A stretch of 42,500 nt of DNA from Gaiellales bacterium (GCA_003599855.1 QZKG01000002.1:1-42500), one strand, 5' to 3'; numbered from the stretch's first letter, positions 24,175 through 33,419 are shown. A program made the numbers and translations. The notes: generated from the sequence alone by a model not told the origin.

Positions 24175-25590
24175 ATGAACGATGACGGACATTTCTGGTC
24201 CGGCCGCTTCGAACAGCCGCCCCACGAGCTGTTCGAGCAACTGAACGCGTCGATCACTTTCGACTGGCGGCTGGCGCCCTACGACATCCAGGGGTCGGTT
24301 GCCCATGCCCGGATGCTCTCTTCTATCGGCGTGCTCACTGAAGAGGAGTTCGCCGCCATCGAGGACGGACTCCACAAGGTCATGAGCGAGATCGCCCGGG
24401 GCGAGTTCGCCTTCGACCTGGCCGACGAGGACATCCACAGCGCCGTCGAGAAAAGGCTGATAGCGCTGATCGGCGATACCGGCAAAAAGCTCCATACCGC
24501 CCGTAGCCGCAACGACCAGGTGGCCACCGACCTGGCCCTCTACATCCAGGACCAGCTCAGGCAGCACCTGGCCGACCTCGCCGGCCTGCTGGAGGCGCTG
24601 CTCAAACAGGCGCAGGCGGGCGTCGAGGCCATCATGCCCGGCTATACCCACCTGCAGCGGGCGCAACCCGTCCTGCTGGCCCATCATCTGCTGGCGTACT
24701 TCGAGATGTTCTCCCGGGATTACGTGCGGCTCTGGCGGGCGCTCGACGCCGCGCGGGTGATGCCGCTGGGGGCGGGGGCGCTGGCCGGCGTCAACTATCC
24801 GGTGGACCGCGAGGCGGTCGCCGCCGAACTCGGCTTCGAACGCCCCGGCGCCAACTCCATCGATGACGTCTCCAGCCGCGATTTCGCCCTGGACTACCTG
24901 GCCGCGGCGGCGGGGGTCAGTATGCACCTCTCGCGGCTGGCGGCGGAGCTCATCCTCTGGTCCAGCAGCGAGTTCGGCTTTGTCGAGATCTCGGACATGT
25001 TCACCTCCGGATCGAGCATCATGCCCCAGAAGAAGAATGCCGACGCCTGCGAGCTCATCCGCGCCAAGGCGGCGCGGGTAGCCGCTGACCACCAGGGTCT
25101 GTTGAGCCTGATGACGGCGTTGCCGCTGGCCTACAACAAGGATGCCCAGGAGGACAAGCTCTACGTCTTCGATGCCGCCGATGTGCTGCTGTTGACACTG
25201 CCGGTGATGGCGGAGATGGTCGGCACCCTCAGCTTCGACCCGGGACGCATGCGCGCGGCTGCTGAGGAGAGTTTCACCGTGGCTACCGAGGTGGCTGACT
25301 ACCTGGTAGGCAGGGGGGAGTCGTTCCGTGACGCCCACCGCATCGTGGGCCAGCTGGTGCGCAAGTGCATCGACGAGGGCCGCCGGCTCGACGAGCTCGG
25401 TCTCGATGAGCTCTCCGGTTTCAGCGAACGATTCGACGAAGGCTACCATGAGGCGGTCCGGCTGGAGTCGGCCATCGAGCGAAAAGCTTCTTACGGCGGC
25501 ACAGCGACCGCCAGCGTCAGGGCACAGCTGAAGGGCGCTGCCAGCCGGCTCGAAGGGATGCGGCAGACGCTCGACGAGCTGGATGGCTGA
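24175..25590 (+). CDS. argH: Argininosuccinate lyase
   Basis: This 471-residue enzyme of the fumarase/aspartase superfamily releases arginine and fumarate. The signature GSSIMPQKKN is at about 279-288, with HTARSRNDQVATD and TPGYTHLQRAQP-like segments (here MPGYTHLQRAQP). I start it at ATG 24175 after AAGGACAGGGAC; the frame remains open about 200 bases upstream inside argG but without similarity. mpg overlaps its end by eight bases. Confidence 0.96.
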   Translation: MNDDGHFWSGRFEQPPHELFEQLNASITFDWRLAPYDIQGSVAHARMLSSIGVLTEEEFAAIEDGLHKVMSEIARGEFAFDLADEDIHSAVEKRLIALIGDTGKKLHTARSRNDQVATDLALYIQDQLRQHLADLAGLLEALLKQAQAGVEAIMPGYTHLQRAQPVLLAHHLLAYFEMFSRDYVRLWRALDAARVMPLGAGALAGVNYPVDREAVAAELGFERPGANSIDDVSSRDFALDYLAAAAGVSMHLSRLAAELILWSSSEFGFVEISDMFTSGSSIMPQKKNADACELIRAKAARVAADHQGLLSLMTALPLAYNKDAQEDKLYVFDAADVLLLTLPVMAEMVGTLSFDPGRMRAAAEESFTVATEVADYLVGRGESFRDAHRIVGQLVRKCIDEGRRLDELGLDELSGFSERFDEGYHEAVRLESAIERKASYGGTATASVRAQLKGAASRLEGMRQTLDELDG

Positions 25591-26182
25591 GCCGCTGCTG
25601 CCGCTGTCCTTCTACCGGCGGGACGCCAACAGCGTCGCCCGTGAGCTCATCGGCTGCTTTCTTGACCATGAAGGGGTAGGCGGGTATATTGTCGAAACTG
25701 AAGCTTACAGGCGTGACGATCCTGCCTGTCACGCATATAACGGACGCACCGTCAGGAACGAAGTCATGTTTGGCCCGCCGGGAAGGGCCTATGTATACTT
25801 CACCTACGGTATGCACCACCTCTTCAACGTGGTATGTGAGGGAGAGGGAGAACCAGCTGCGGTACTGGTTCGCGCCCTGGAGCCCGTGACCGGTATCGAC
25901 GTCATGCGCCGGCGGCGGGCTCCGGTGAGCGATCTGCACCAACTAGCCAACGGGCCTGCAAAACTGGTTGAAGCTCTGGGCATCGGGCCGGAGCTGAACG
26001 GCGTGCCCGTCTATCGCGGCCGGTTAAAGATACGCGGCCGGACCGCCGATTGTCAAAAAACACGCATCGTGGCAACACCACGTATAGGTATAAGGGTGGG
26101 CACAAGGCGAAGATGGCGCTACTGTGCCGCTGAAAGCAGGTTCTTGTCACGCAAAGTAGGGTCGAAAGGAGCATCCAGGTGA
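25583..26182 (+). CDS. mpg: 3-methyladenine DNA glycosylase (MPG/AAG family)
   Basis: This 199-residue enzyme removes alkylated purines by base excision. It has VETEAYRRDDPACHAYNGRT, MFGPPGRAYVYFTYGMHHLFNVV, LVRALEP, GPAKL and a TPRIGI-type end, all characteristic of the AAG fold; the Glu in VETEAY should activate water. It overlaps argH by eight bases and the NIF3-like gene by four (GTGA). mpg following argH is common in actinobacteria. Confidence 0.93.
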   Translation: MAEPLLPLSFYRRDANSVARELIGCFLDHEGVGGYIVETEAYRRDDPACHAYNGRTVRNEVMFGPPGRAYVYFTYGMHHLFNVVCEGEGEPAAVLVRALEPVTGIDVMRRRRAPVSDLHQLANGPAKLVEALGIGPELNGVPVYRGRLKIRGRTADCQKTRIVATPRIGIRVGTRRRWRYCAAESRFLSRKVGSKGASR

Positions 26183-27162
26183 AGATTGGACAGATTTACG
26201 ACCTCGCGGTAGCGATGGGCATCAAGGCCGACCCGCGCCCCAAACGCGACATCGACCGGCTGCTGAAGAAGGAGAAGGAAGCCTTCGACAAGCTGGAGGA
26301 GAAGGAGCGGCAGGATTTTGACGACGAGCGACTGACGAACCCTTTTGCTGACACGCGCCTTCTTTACGGCGATCCGTCGCTGGAGGTCAAGACCATCCTC
26401 GCCGGGGTGGACATGGAGGCGCAGGAGATGCTTTTGGCCGACCGCCTGCGGGAGAAGGGCGCCGCGGTGGACCTGGTGTTGGCCCACCACCCCGAGGGCA
26501 AGAGCCTGGCGGCTCTGGCTGACGTCATGGGCGTGCAGGCGGACATCTGGCACATGGCCGGGGTGCCCATCAACATCGGCGAGGCCATCCTCGAAGCCCG
26601 TCAGAACGAGGTAATGCGCGGCGTGATGCCGCTCAACCACCAGCGCTCGGTGCAGACGGCTGAACTGCTGGACATCCCCCTGATGTGCGTCCATACCCCC
26701 TGTGACAACCTGGTCAATACCTACCTGCAGAAGCTGTTCGACCGGCAGGGTGACGGCCTGACCCTGGGTGATGTGGTCGACAGGCTCAGGGAAGTGCCCG
26801 AGTACGCCGAGGCCGCGCGACTGAATGCCGGCCCGCGCATCATCATCGGCTCGGAGAAGCGCCGCGCCGGGAAGATCCTGGTGGACATGACCGGCGGCAC
26901 CGGCGGCCCCTCGGAGTCCCTGGAGAAGCTGGCGGACGCCGGCGTCGGCACCCTGGTGGGCATGCACATGAGCGAGAAGAACCGCAAGGAAGCCGAGAAG
27001 CACAAGGTCAACGTCGTCATCGCCGGCCACGACTCCAGCGACTCGGTGGGCATGAACCTCTTCCTCGACGAGGTCGAGAAGAAAGGCGTCAAGGTCATCC
27101 CCTGCTCGGGCCTGATCCGCATCAGCCGGGTGAAGAAGCCGAAGCCGCGCAAGAAGAAATAG
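26179..27162 (+). CDS. NIF3-family metal-binding protein
   Basis: This 327-residue protein of the NIF3/DUF34 superfamily has a dinuclear metal centre. The HHPEG motif, with the preceding Asp-Leu-Val-Leu-Ala strand, and the C-terminal AGHDSSD stretch supply likely metal ligands. It has a basic tail (KKPKPRKKK). An N-terminal charged helical segment (about 20-55) is longer than in the E. coli YbgI type. GTG 26179 overlaps the mpg stop. The cellular role of the family is unsettled; GTP cyclohydrolase-like activity is a named possibility only. Confidence 0.8.
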   Translation: MKIGQIYDLAVAMGIKADPRPKRDIDRLLKKEKEAFDKLEEKERQDFDDERLTNPFADTRLLYGDPSLEVKTILAGVDMEAQEMLLADRLREKGAAVDLVLAHHPEGKSLAALADVMGVQADIWHMAGVPINIGEAILEARQNEVMRGVMPLNHQRSVQTAELLDIPLMCVHTPCDNLVNTYLQKLFDRQGDGLTLGDVVDRLREVPEYAEAARLNAGPRIIIGSEKRRAGKILVDMTGGTGGPSESLEKLADAGVGTLVGMHMSEKNRKEAEKHKVNVVIAGHDSSDSVGMNLFLDEVEKKGVKVIPCSGLIRISRVKKPKPRKKK

Positions 27163-27171
27163 CCGGCGGGC

Positions 27172-29448
27172 TCACTCCCGCGGGATGTCGATGGAGCCGG
27201 TCGCCCCGGCGACGACGAGGACGACTTTCTGCTGTCCCTGGATGATCCTCTGCCCCGCGGCGGGCTGCTGGGCGACGATGACGTCGTAAGGCTTGCTCGC
27301 ATCGGAAGCATACGCCACCTCGACCTCCAGCCCCATGGAGGTCAGCAGCTTCCAGATGTCGCCGAACTTGTGCCCCCGCACCTCGGGCATCACCACCTCT
27401 TTGGCTTCATGGAGGGCGCATCTCTCCGTCGGCACGTGCCCTGGCAGGAAGGAGCGGTTCTCCTTCGTGGGACACCAGGGGTTGGCGACCTGCCCCGTAA
27501 CGGTGCAGACCCGCACCGGCACCAGGTCGGAGTTGGGCGGCTTGTAGAAGTCGCGCGGCTGGGTGTTCGCGAGGGCCTCGGTCATGTACTGGTTCCAGAT
27601 CTGCGCCGGCCAGGAGCCCCCGGTGACCCGGACGCCGCGGACATCCTCCATCGGCACCCGCTGCTCCAGGTAGCCGATCCAGACGGTGGTCACCAGGTCG
27701 GGCGTGTAGCCTGAGTACCAGGCATCCACGTGGTTCTCGGTGGTGCCGCTCTTGCCGGCGCAGGGCCGCCCGAGGTTGCTCCAGCGCCCGGTGCCGTTCA
27801 TGGCGGTGGTCTTGAGGACGCTGTTCACGTGGTAGGCGATCACCGGGTCGATCACCTGGGTCGCTACCGGCTGGTTATGGGCGATGACGTTGCCCGACGG
27901 GTCTTCCACCCGGAAGATGGTGATGGGGTCGCCGCCGCCGCCGTCGAAGTCGACGCTGCCGGTCACCAGCTTCCCCCCGTTGGCGAAGGTCCCGTAGGCT
28001 GAAGCCAGCTCCAGGGGGGTCACGCCGGTGTCGAGGCCTCCCAGGGCGATGGCGGGCTGGACGCTGAAGGAGGTCTTGATGCCGGCCTTGTGCGCCAGGT
28101 CGGCCACGCTCTCGGGCCCCACCTTCATCATCACCTCGGCATATACCGCGTTGTCGGAGTAGACCGTTGCCTTCTCCAGGGTTACGCGGCCGAGGTAGAG
28201 GGAATCGTAATTGCCCACGCTCCAGACGGCGCCCCCGGCGCCCAGGCTGAAGGACTTGGGCTCCGAGACGAAGGAGCTGCCCGGGGAGATGCCCTTGTTC
28301 ATGGCAGACGCCAGCACGAAGGGTTTGAAAGCCGAGCCAGGCTGCCGGTGCCCCTGGACGGCGGCGTTGAACTTCTGGGTGCTGAAATCACGCCCGCCCA
28401 CCAGCGCCCGCACATAGCTGGTCTCCGGCTCCAGTGACACCAGGGCCGCGCTGGGGTCCCCCGGCTGGTTGAGGACCGAGGCCACGGCGCGCTCCGCCGC
28501 CGTCTGCTTGCCCAGGTCGATGGTGGTGAAGACCCTGAGGCCGCCGTCGAAGGCTGTCGCCGTGCCGTACTGGGCGATCAGCTGCTGCTTTACGTATTCA
28601 ACGAAATAAGGCGCGGGGACGGTCTCGGGGCCGAAGGGGTGGCGCTCTACCGGCAGCGGCGCTGCAGCGGCCTGGTCATGTTCCTCCTGGCCGATCATCC
28701 CCTTCTTCAGCATCACCGTCAGCACCAGGTTGCGACGCTGGCGCGCCGCTTCGGGGTCATTGAAGGGAGAGTAGGCGATGGGCGACTTGGGCAGGGCCGC
28801 CAGCAGGGCACACTCGGAAAGCGTCAGGCTCGACGCCGGCTTGCCGAAGTAGACGAACGATGCCACCTGCAGGCCGTAGGCGCCGTCCCCGAAGTAGATC
28901 GTGTTGAGGTACCCGGTGAGGATCTCGTCCTTGCTCCATTTCTGCTCCAGCTGGTAGGCGTAGACCGCCTCCCTGAGCTTGCGCTGGAGGGTAGGTTCGC
29001 TGGAGACATAGGTGTTCTTGATATATTGCTGGGTGATGGTGCTGCCGCCCTCCACCAGGCCCCCCTCGAAGAAGTTGGAGACCAGGGCGCGGCCGAGGCC
29101 GATGACGTCCACCCCCGAATGCTGGTAGAAGCGGTCGTCCTCCACTGCCACAATCGCCTGTTTCATGAGCAGCGGGATCTCCTCGGGCTTCAGCACCACC
29201 CGGGTCTCGCCGGTATTGAGGACCGCCAGCAGGTTTGGCGTGGGGCTGCTGTCGAAGATCAGGGTGCTGTTGCTGGCAAGGTACTCTTCTTCCTTCTCCA
29301 GCGAGGGCAGGTCATCGCTCAGGGAATCCCAGACCGACGAGAGCGCCGACGTCGAGGCCACCAGCGTCAAAGCCATTAGCGCGAGCGCCAGCATGGACCG
29401 CGGGAAGCGGGATCGGCGAGCCTTTCTCTGCCTGCGTGTGTAGCTCAT
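27172..29448 (-). CDS. Class A penicillin-binding protein (transglycosylase/transpeptidase) with PASTA domain
   Basis: This 758-residue bifunctional peptidoglycan synthase has a cytoplasmic basic tail and one membrane segment (about 18-37). The GT51 domain shows EDDRFYQH (catalytic Glu103) and EGGSTITQQ. The transpeptidase shows Ser372-x-x-Lys375 (GSAFKPF), Ser431-x-Asn433 (SDN) and KSGT at 566-569. A C-terminal PASTA-like domain (about 692-750) may sense muropeptides or beta-lactams. It is transcribed from an extended -10 promoter at 29517-29525 and converges on the NIF3-like gene with a gap of nine bases. Confidence 0.95.
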   Translation of the reverse strand: MSYTRRQRKARRSRFPRSMLALALMALTLVASTSALSSVWDSLSDDLPSLEKEEEYLASNSTLIFDSSPTPNLLAVLNTGETRVVLKPEEIPLLMKQAIVAVEDDRFYQHSGVDVIGLGRALVSNFFEGGLVEGGSTITQQYIKNTYVSSEPTLQRKLREAVYAYQLEQKWSKDEILTGYLNTIYFGDGAYGLQVASFVYFGKPASSLTLSECALLAALPKSPIAYSPFNDPEAARQRRNLVLTVMLKKGMIGQEEHDQAAAAPLPVERHPFGPETVPAPYFVEYVKQQLIAQYGTATAFDGGLRVFTTIDLGKQTAAERAVASVLNQPGDPSAALVSLEPETSYVRALVGGRDFSTQKFNAAVQGHRQPGSAFKPFVLASAMNKGISPGSSFVSEPKSFSLGAGGAVWSVGNYDSLYLGRVTLEKATVYSDNAVYAEVMMKVGPESVADLAHKAGIKTSFSVQPAIALGGLDTGVTPLELASAYGTFANGGKLVTGSVDFDGGGGDPITIFRVEDPSGNVIAHNQPVATQVIDPVIAYHVNSVLKTTAMNGTGRWSNLGRPCAGKSGTTENHVDAWYSGYTPDLVTTVWIGYLEQRVPMEDVRGVRVTGGSWPAQIWNQYMTEALANTQPRDFYKPPNSDLVPVRVCTVTGQVANPWCPTKENRSFLPGHVPTERCALHEAKEVVMPEVRGHKFGDIWKLLTSMGLEVEVAYASDASKPYDVIVAQQPAAGQRIIQGQQKVVLVVAGATGSIDIPRE

Positions 29449-29516
29449 TCTGTGGGATCCGGTGGTTTATGCGGCGGGAACGTTCTCTATTGCCATTATT
29501 GCCTGCAACAGGGGAA

Positions 29517-29525
29517 ATTATAGCA
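29517..29525 (-). promoter_or_regulatory. Extended -10 promoter for the penicillin-binding protein
   Basis: On the minus strand TGCTATAAT is present about 70 bases before the start codon. No good -35 is seen at 17 bases, and the TG of the extended -10 probably replaces it. Confidence 0.55.
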
Positions 29526-29604
29526 ATTAACACGAGGGGAGCCCATATCTGCCCCCGCGCCCTGTTCGCGCCTTTGCTGCCCGTGCAAAGGGAGGACGGC
29601 TTGC

Positions 29605-30618
29605 CTAGCGCGTCTCCAGGAAGAAGACCCCGTATGTGTTGAGCGCGTAGATTGCCGTGATTATCGCGCCCAGCCAGGTTATCCTGAGGACCCTCCTGGT
29701 CTTCGGCTGGTAGAAGAGAGTCAGGATGGCGATGGCGCTCATCAGGATCGAAGACAGCGCCGGTAGCATGTTGGTGAAGGTGACATGCGCCAGGATCGGA
29801 CCATCGAGATAGAGGATGTCGGCGATGCCGATGATGGCCAGGTTGAACAGGTTGCTGCCCAGCAGGCTGCCGATGGCGAGATCGATGGCCCCCAGCCGCA
29901 CCGAGGAGACCGATGTGGTCACCTCCGGCAGCGATGTGATCAGGGCTATGAACAGGGTGCCGACAAAGGTCTGGCCCCAGCCGGTGGTCTCGGCCAGCTC
30001 ACTGCCGATGAAGGGCAGCAGACTGGCCATGGCGATGATGATGGCGGCGTTCAGGGCAAAGCCGGCATAAGCCCGCCGGGAGCTGTAATGCTCGTAGAGC
30101 TCCACTGCCCCGGTCTCCTTGAGCTCCTTGCGCATCTTGGCCGTCTCGAAGCGGAAGATGGTGCGCATCCCCCGCAGGTAGATGTAGAGCACCACCGGGG
30201 TATAGGCGCCGATCCAGAAGACGGGCAGGTCGATGCCCTCCCGCGCCAGGAAGATGCCGCCGCCGACGATCACCAGGGCGATGAGCCCGAAGCCGGCGGC
30301 CAGGATATGGCCCTGTTCCGCTTTGGAGAGGATGACCCCCGGCCGGTAGAGCGAGTCGAGGATGGCGATGATAGCCAGGTTGAAGACGCAGCTGCCCAGC
30401 ATGCCGCCGATGGCGATGTCGGTGCCGTCGATGGTGGTGACGGCGCTGGCGCCGGTGATGAGTTCCGGCAGCGAGGTCATCGATGCCAGCAGCAGGACGC
30501 CGACCCAGGTACGGCTCATGCCTGTCTTCTCGGCGATGACGTCGGCGAAGAACGCCAGTTTGGCGCCGGAGTAGACGACGATGGCGCCGACGACGATGAA
30601 CTCGATCCAGATGCGCAA
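29605..30618 (-). CDS. CaCA-family Ca2+/cation antiporter (YrbG-like)
   Basis: This 337-residue integral membrane protein has about ten hydrophobic segments. The two inverted alpha repeats are clear: the first holds ASMTSLPELITG followed by GTDIAIGGMLGSCVFNLAII, the second ALITSLPEVTTS followed by AIDLAIGSLLGSNLFNLAII. The acidic residue in each PE motif is the likely ion-binding site. The minus-strand TTG start at 30618 follows AGGAAG. It probably exports Ca2+ in exchange for Na+ or H+; the ion pair is not readable. Confidence 0.9.
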   Translation of the reverse strand: MRIWIEFIVVGAIVVYSGAKLAFFADVIAEKTGMSRTWVGVLLLASMTSLPELITGASAVTTIDGTDIAIGGMLGSCVFNLAIIAILDSLYRPGVILSKAEQGHILAAGFGLIALVIVGGGIFLAREGIDLPVFWIGAYTPVVLYIYLRGMRTIFRFETAKMRKELKETGAVELYEHYSSRRAYAGFALNAAIIIAMASLLPFIGSELAETTGWGQTFVGTLFIALITSLPEVTTSVSSVRLGAIDLAIGSLLGSNLFNLAIIGIADILYLDGPILAHVTFTNMLPALSSILMSAIAILTLFYQPKTRRVLRITWLGAIITAIYALNTYGVFFLETR

Positions 30619-30656
30619 GCTTCCTGCCTTTCACCGGTAGCTCTCTTCAGGACTAG

Positions 30657-30665
30657 TTTATATCA
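30657..30665 (-). promoter_or_regulatory. Extended -10 promoter for the CaCA antiporter
   Basis: The minus strand reads TGATATAAA about 40 bases before the start codon. No -35 is apparent. Confidence 0.45.
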
Positions 30666-30847
30666 TCGGCCTTTGCATACCTCTCATCCCGGTAGATGCA
30701 TGCTTGCAGTGCAACAGCCAGCGGTAATGGTATCGCTGCCCGCATGGCTTGCGATGTTGCCGTTCGAGGCGCAGGCGCATGTGACGATTGACATGCTTCC
30801 GCCGTCCAGCTGGCAACTGGGCTGGAATGACCAGGGAAGAAAAACTC

Positions 30848-30856
30848 TGCTATGAT
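30848..30856 (+). promoter_or_regulatory. Extended -10 promoter of tyrS, probably leaderless
   Basis: TGCTATGAT ends nine bases before ATG 30865, so transcription should begin at or next to the start codon. This fits the absence of any ribosome binding site before tyrS. Confidence 0.55.
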
Positions 30857-30864
30857 TGCATCCG

Positions 30865-32106
30865 ATGACTGACAGTGAACAGACCAGATCGACTCTCATC
30901 CAGGGCTGCGTCGACATCCTGCCCGACGGCGGTCTCGACGCCAGGCTGGCGGTGGCCGCGAAGGAGGGCCGCCAGCTCCGGGTCAAACTCGGTGTCGACC
31001 CCACGGCCCCGGACATCCACCTGGGGCATACCGTCGTCCTCACCAAGCTCAGGCAGTTCCAGGACGCCGGGCACAAGGCGGTGCTCATCATCGGCGACTA
31101 CACCGCCCGCATCGGCGACCCCAGCGGCGTGTCGAAGACCCGGCCCCAGCTATCCCCCGAGGCCATCGAGGCCAACGCCCTGACCTACCAGGAACAGGCC
31201 TGGAAGGTGCTCGACCAGGACCCGGAAAAGCTGGAAGTCAGGCGCAACAGCGAGTGGCTCGAGCCGCTGCGCCTGCCCGACGTCTTCAAGCTGCTTTCCG
31301 CCTCGACGGTTGCCCGCATCCTGGAGCGGGATGATTTCGAGAAGCGTTTCAACGCCAGCGAGTCCATCTCCATGCTCGAGACGCTCTACCCCCTGTTGCA
31401 GGGATACGACTCGGTGGCCATCGACGCCGACATCGAGCTGGGGGGCACCGACCAGAAGTTCAACATGCTCATGGGACGGACGGTGCAGGAATATTACGGC
31501 AAGCCGCCCCAAACGGTCATGACCCTGGAGATCCTCCCCGGCACCGACGGCGTCCAGCGCATGAGCAAGTCTACCGGCAACTACATCGGCGTCACTGAGG
31601 CGCCCGACGAGATGTTCGGCAAGGTGATGAGCATCCCCGACGACGCCATGGTCCTTTACTTTCAACTGCTCACATCGCGCGCAGCCAGCGAGATCGGGGA
31701 GATGAGGGAAGCGCTGGCCGGCGGCACGCTCCACCCCCGCGACGCCAAGGCGGCGCTGGCCCGCGAGCTGGTGGCGCGCTTCCATGACGAGGAGGCCGCC
31801 GCCGCCGCCGAGCAGCACTTCAACGAGCTCTTCCGCGACAAGAAGCTCTCCGCCGACGCCGACCTCGTCGATTGTCCGCTGGAGGCGGGTGACAACGAGG
31901 ACGGCAGCGTTTACCTGCCCAAGCTGCTCGAACGCTGGTTCGGCCTCTCCCGCTCCGAGGCCCGCCGCCGCATCGAGCAGGGCGGCGTCGCCATCAATGA
32001 TGAACAGGTGAGATCACAGAACGTCCCCTTCGAAGGCCTCGCCGGGTCCACCATCAAGGCGGGCAAGTCCACGAAGTTCCACGGCAGCATCACCCTGAAA
32101 GATTGA
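30865..32106 (+). CDS. tyrS: Tyrosyl-tRNA synthetase
   Basis: This 413-residue class I synthetase shows HLGH at 52-55 (the HIGH motif) after LGVDPTAPDI, and RMSKSTGN as KMSKS. A C-terminal S4 RNA-binding domain covers about the last 70 residues (WFGLSRSEARRRIEQGGVAIN). The arrangement is that of the second bacterial TyrRS type (TyrZ-like). The in-frame TTG at 30856 is part of the -10 promoter, so ATG 30865 is preferred. Its 3' end carries an 18-base sequence repeated after the next gene. Confidence 0.95.
   Translation: MTDSEQTRSTLIQGCVDILPDGGLDARLAVAAKEGRQLRVKLGVDPTAPDIHLGHTVVLTKLRQFQDAGHKAVLIIGDYTARIGDPSGVSKTRPQLSPEAIEANALTYQEQAWKVLDQDPEKLEVRRNSEWLEPLRLPDVFKLLSASTVARILERDDFEKRFNASESISMLETLYPLLQGYDSVAIDADIELGGTDQKFNMLMGRTVQEYYGKPPQTVMTLEILPGTDGVQRMSKSTGNYIGVTEAPDEMFGKVMSIPDDAMVLYFQLLTSRAASEIGEMREALAGGTLHPRDAKAALARELVARFHDEEAAAAAEQHFNELFRDKKLSADADLVDCPLEAGDNEDGSVYLPKLLERWFGLSRSEARRRIEQGGVAINDEQVRSQNVPFEGLAGSTIKAGKSTKFHGSITLKD
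32068..32085 (+). repeat. Direct repeat, tyrS 3' end (copy 1)
   Basis: TCCACGAAGTTCCACGGC within the last codons of tyrS (STKFHG). It recurs exactly at 32793-32810. Confidence 0.85.
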
Positions 32107-32119
32107 TGCGAGTGACTCC

Positions 32120-32788
32120 ATGGGCCATTTGAGTCGCATCCTGAGCGTAGGCGTCCTTTCGGGTGCCCTGATCGTAGTTTCAGGCTGCGGCGAAGAATCG
32201 GCTGAGCAGGTTCTCGAGGCGCCGTCGTCAAAGGTCAGGGACGTGGTCGCCAGCGGTGTGCTGGAGGGCGGCACATATATCAACCCGGCCCTCGGTCTCC
32301 AGATGAGGATACCTGATGGCTGGAAGGTCCTCGACGGCGACATCCTGAACGATGCGGCAGAGTTGGGCGGTGAGATAGCGGGTGACGAGGAGGAGTTGGA
32401 AGTCGATATCGGTCAAACGATGCTGCTTGCGACGTCCAAATTTCCGATGGATGAAACGGTGGAATTCAATCCGAACCTCAATATTTCAGTAATGGATGGC
32501 ATCGCCGAAGACCCTCGTTTGAACAGCGGTATCGAGTTGGCAAGACTTGAGAAAGAGTATGTTGATGAGGGTGGTATGCCAGGATACGTTGTGGGTGAAA
32601 TCCATGCTGAGGATATTGGTGGCCGGTCGTTCGGCGTCCTGGTATTCGATAAGACAGCTTTCGCCAGCCACCAGAAGAAGTATGTCACTGTCATTGACGG
32701 CTTTGTTCTTCTTGCAGTATTGACCTATTCCACAGACAACGAGCTCGCGGAGCTGGACGCCATCGTGGCGACGATGAGTTTCGACTGA
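32120..32788 (+). CDS. Putative lipoprotein of unknown function
   Basis: This 222-residue protein has a signal peptide and a lipobox (VVSGC at about 20-24), so it is predicted to be anchored outside the membrane. The mature part begins with an acidic stretch, then GTYINPALGLQMRIPDGWKVLDG, a segment reminiscent of PsbP-like or secreted 'IPDGW' domains. Codon use in the second half looks more AT-rich than its neighbours. tyrS followed by a lipoprotein gene also occurs in mycobacteria (lprJ). It lies between two copies of a tyrS-end sequence. The function is unknown. Confidence 0.75.
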   Translation: MGHLSRILSVGVLSGALIVVSGCGEESAEQVLEAPSSKVRDVVASGVLEGGTYINPALGLQMRIPDGWKVLDGDILNDAAELGGEIAGDEEELEVDIGQTMLLATSKFPMDETVEFNPNLNISVMDGIAEDPRLNSGIELARLEKEYVDEGGMPGYVVGEIHAEDIGGRSFGVLVFDKTAFASHQKKYVTVIDGFVLLAVLTYSTDNELAELDAIVATMSFD

Positions 32789-32792
32789 CGCT

Positions 32793-32810
32793 TCCACGAA
32801 GTTCCACGGC
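32793..32810 (+). repeat. Direct repeat, tyrS 3' end (copy 2)
   Basis: An exact copy of the 18 bases at 32068-32085. In the corresponding frame it reads TKFHGYIRAD and stops, resembling an alternative tyrS terminus (TKFHGSITLKD). It is not part of a gene now. Confidence 0.8.
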
Positions 32811-32957
32811 TACATCAGAGCCGACTGAACGCATCTGCGCGCCACGCCTTTGATCTCGGTCCTCATCACGCGTGCGCGGCCTTCCCATGTTGAGGAATAA
32901 CCCCGGCCCTGCCGAATCAGTCTTTATGTGGGTTGAGCACCAGCGTATGGAGGCGTT
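32811..32957. other. Intergenic region, no gene seen
   Basis: The segment between the tyrS-end copy and the PH-domain gene shows no convincing promoter or coding frame. GGAGG at 32949-32953 is the ribosome binding site of the next gene. Confidence 0.5.
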
Positions 32958-33419
32958 ATGGGCAAGACAGCCAAGAAACTGGCAAAGCTGGCCAGAGGGG
33001 AGCTCGAGCCGGGAGAGGAGATCATCGCAGGCCTGAGGGTCAACCTCAAGGGGACGGCACTCGGGACCGGCCTGGCCGTGGGTCTGGGCGGCATCGGCGG
33101 CATCGCCCTGGGCTCGAAGCTCATGAGCCGGGGTCAGGAGAATGCCGCTGACGCAGGCATCGAGTTCTCCCAGCAGATGTCGTTCGGCCTCACCGACCGG
33201 CGCATCATCATCTGGAAGCGCTCCCCGGCCTCGGGCAAGACCAAAGAGGTGATCGGCTCGATCCCGCTGGAGGAGATCGAAGGCGTCAGCTTCCAGCCGG
33301 GCAAGCTGGGGGACCGACTGACGCTGGTGCTGTCGGGCGGCAGGGAGCTGACGCTGGAGGCGGCCAGGGTCGACAAGGGGCAGGAGTTCGCCGACCGGCT
33401 CCAGGTCATGGTCGCCTGA
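32958..33419 (+). CDS. Bacterial PH-domain-like protein
   Basis: This 153-residue protein starts with a basic segment, followed by a glycine-rich hydrophobic stretch (about 34-53, possibly membrane-inserting). The rest reads as a bPH-type domain: SFGLTDRRIIIWKR, IGSIPLEEIEGVSFQPGKLGDRLTLVLSGGRELTLEA, the usual 'T(D/E)RRI' and 'IPLxxI' landmarks. GGAGG precedes ATG 32958 by four bases. The function is unknown; such proteins often act at the envelope. Confidence 0.65.
   Translation: MGKTAKKLAKLARGELEPGEEIIAGLRVNLKGTALGTGLAVGLGGIGGIALGSKLMSRGQENAADAGIEFSQQMSFGLTDRRIIIWKRSPASGKTKEVIGSIPLEEIEGVSFQPGKLGDRLTLVLSGGRELTLEAARVDKGQEFADRLQVMVA

Noticed and set aside
24115..25449. Long open frame opposite argH (444 codons, minus strand)
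   Set aside because: Mirror of a high-GC gene; argH on the plus strand has full catalytic motifs and operon context, and the antisense product resembles nothing.
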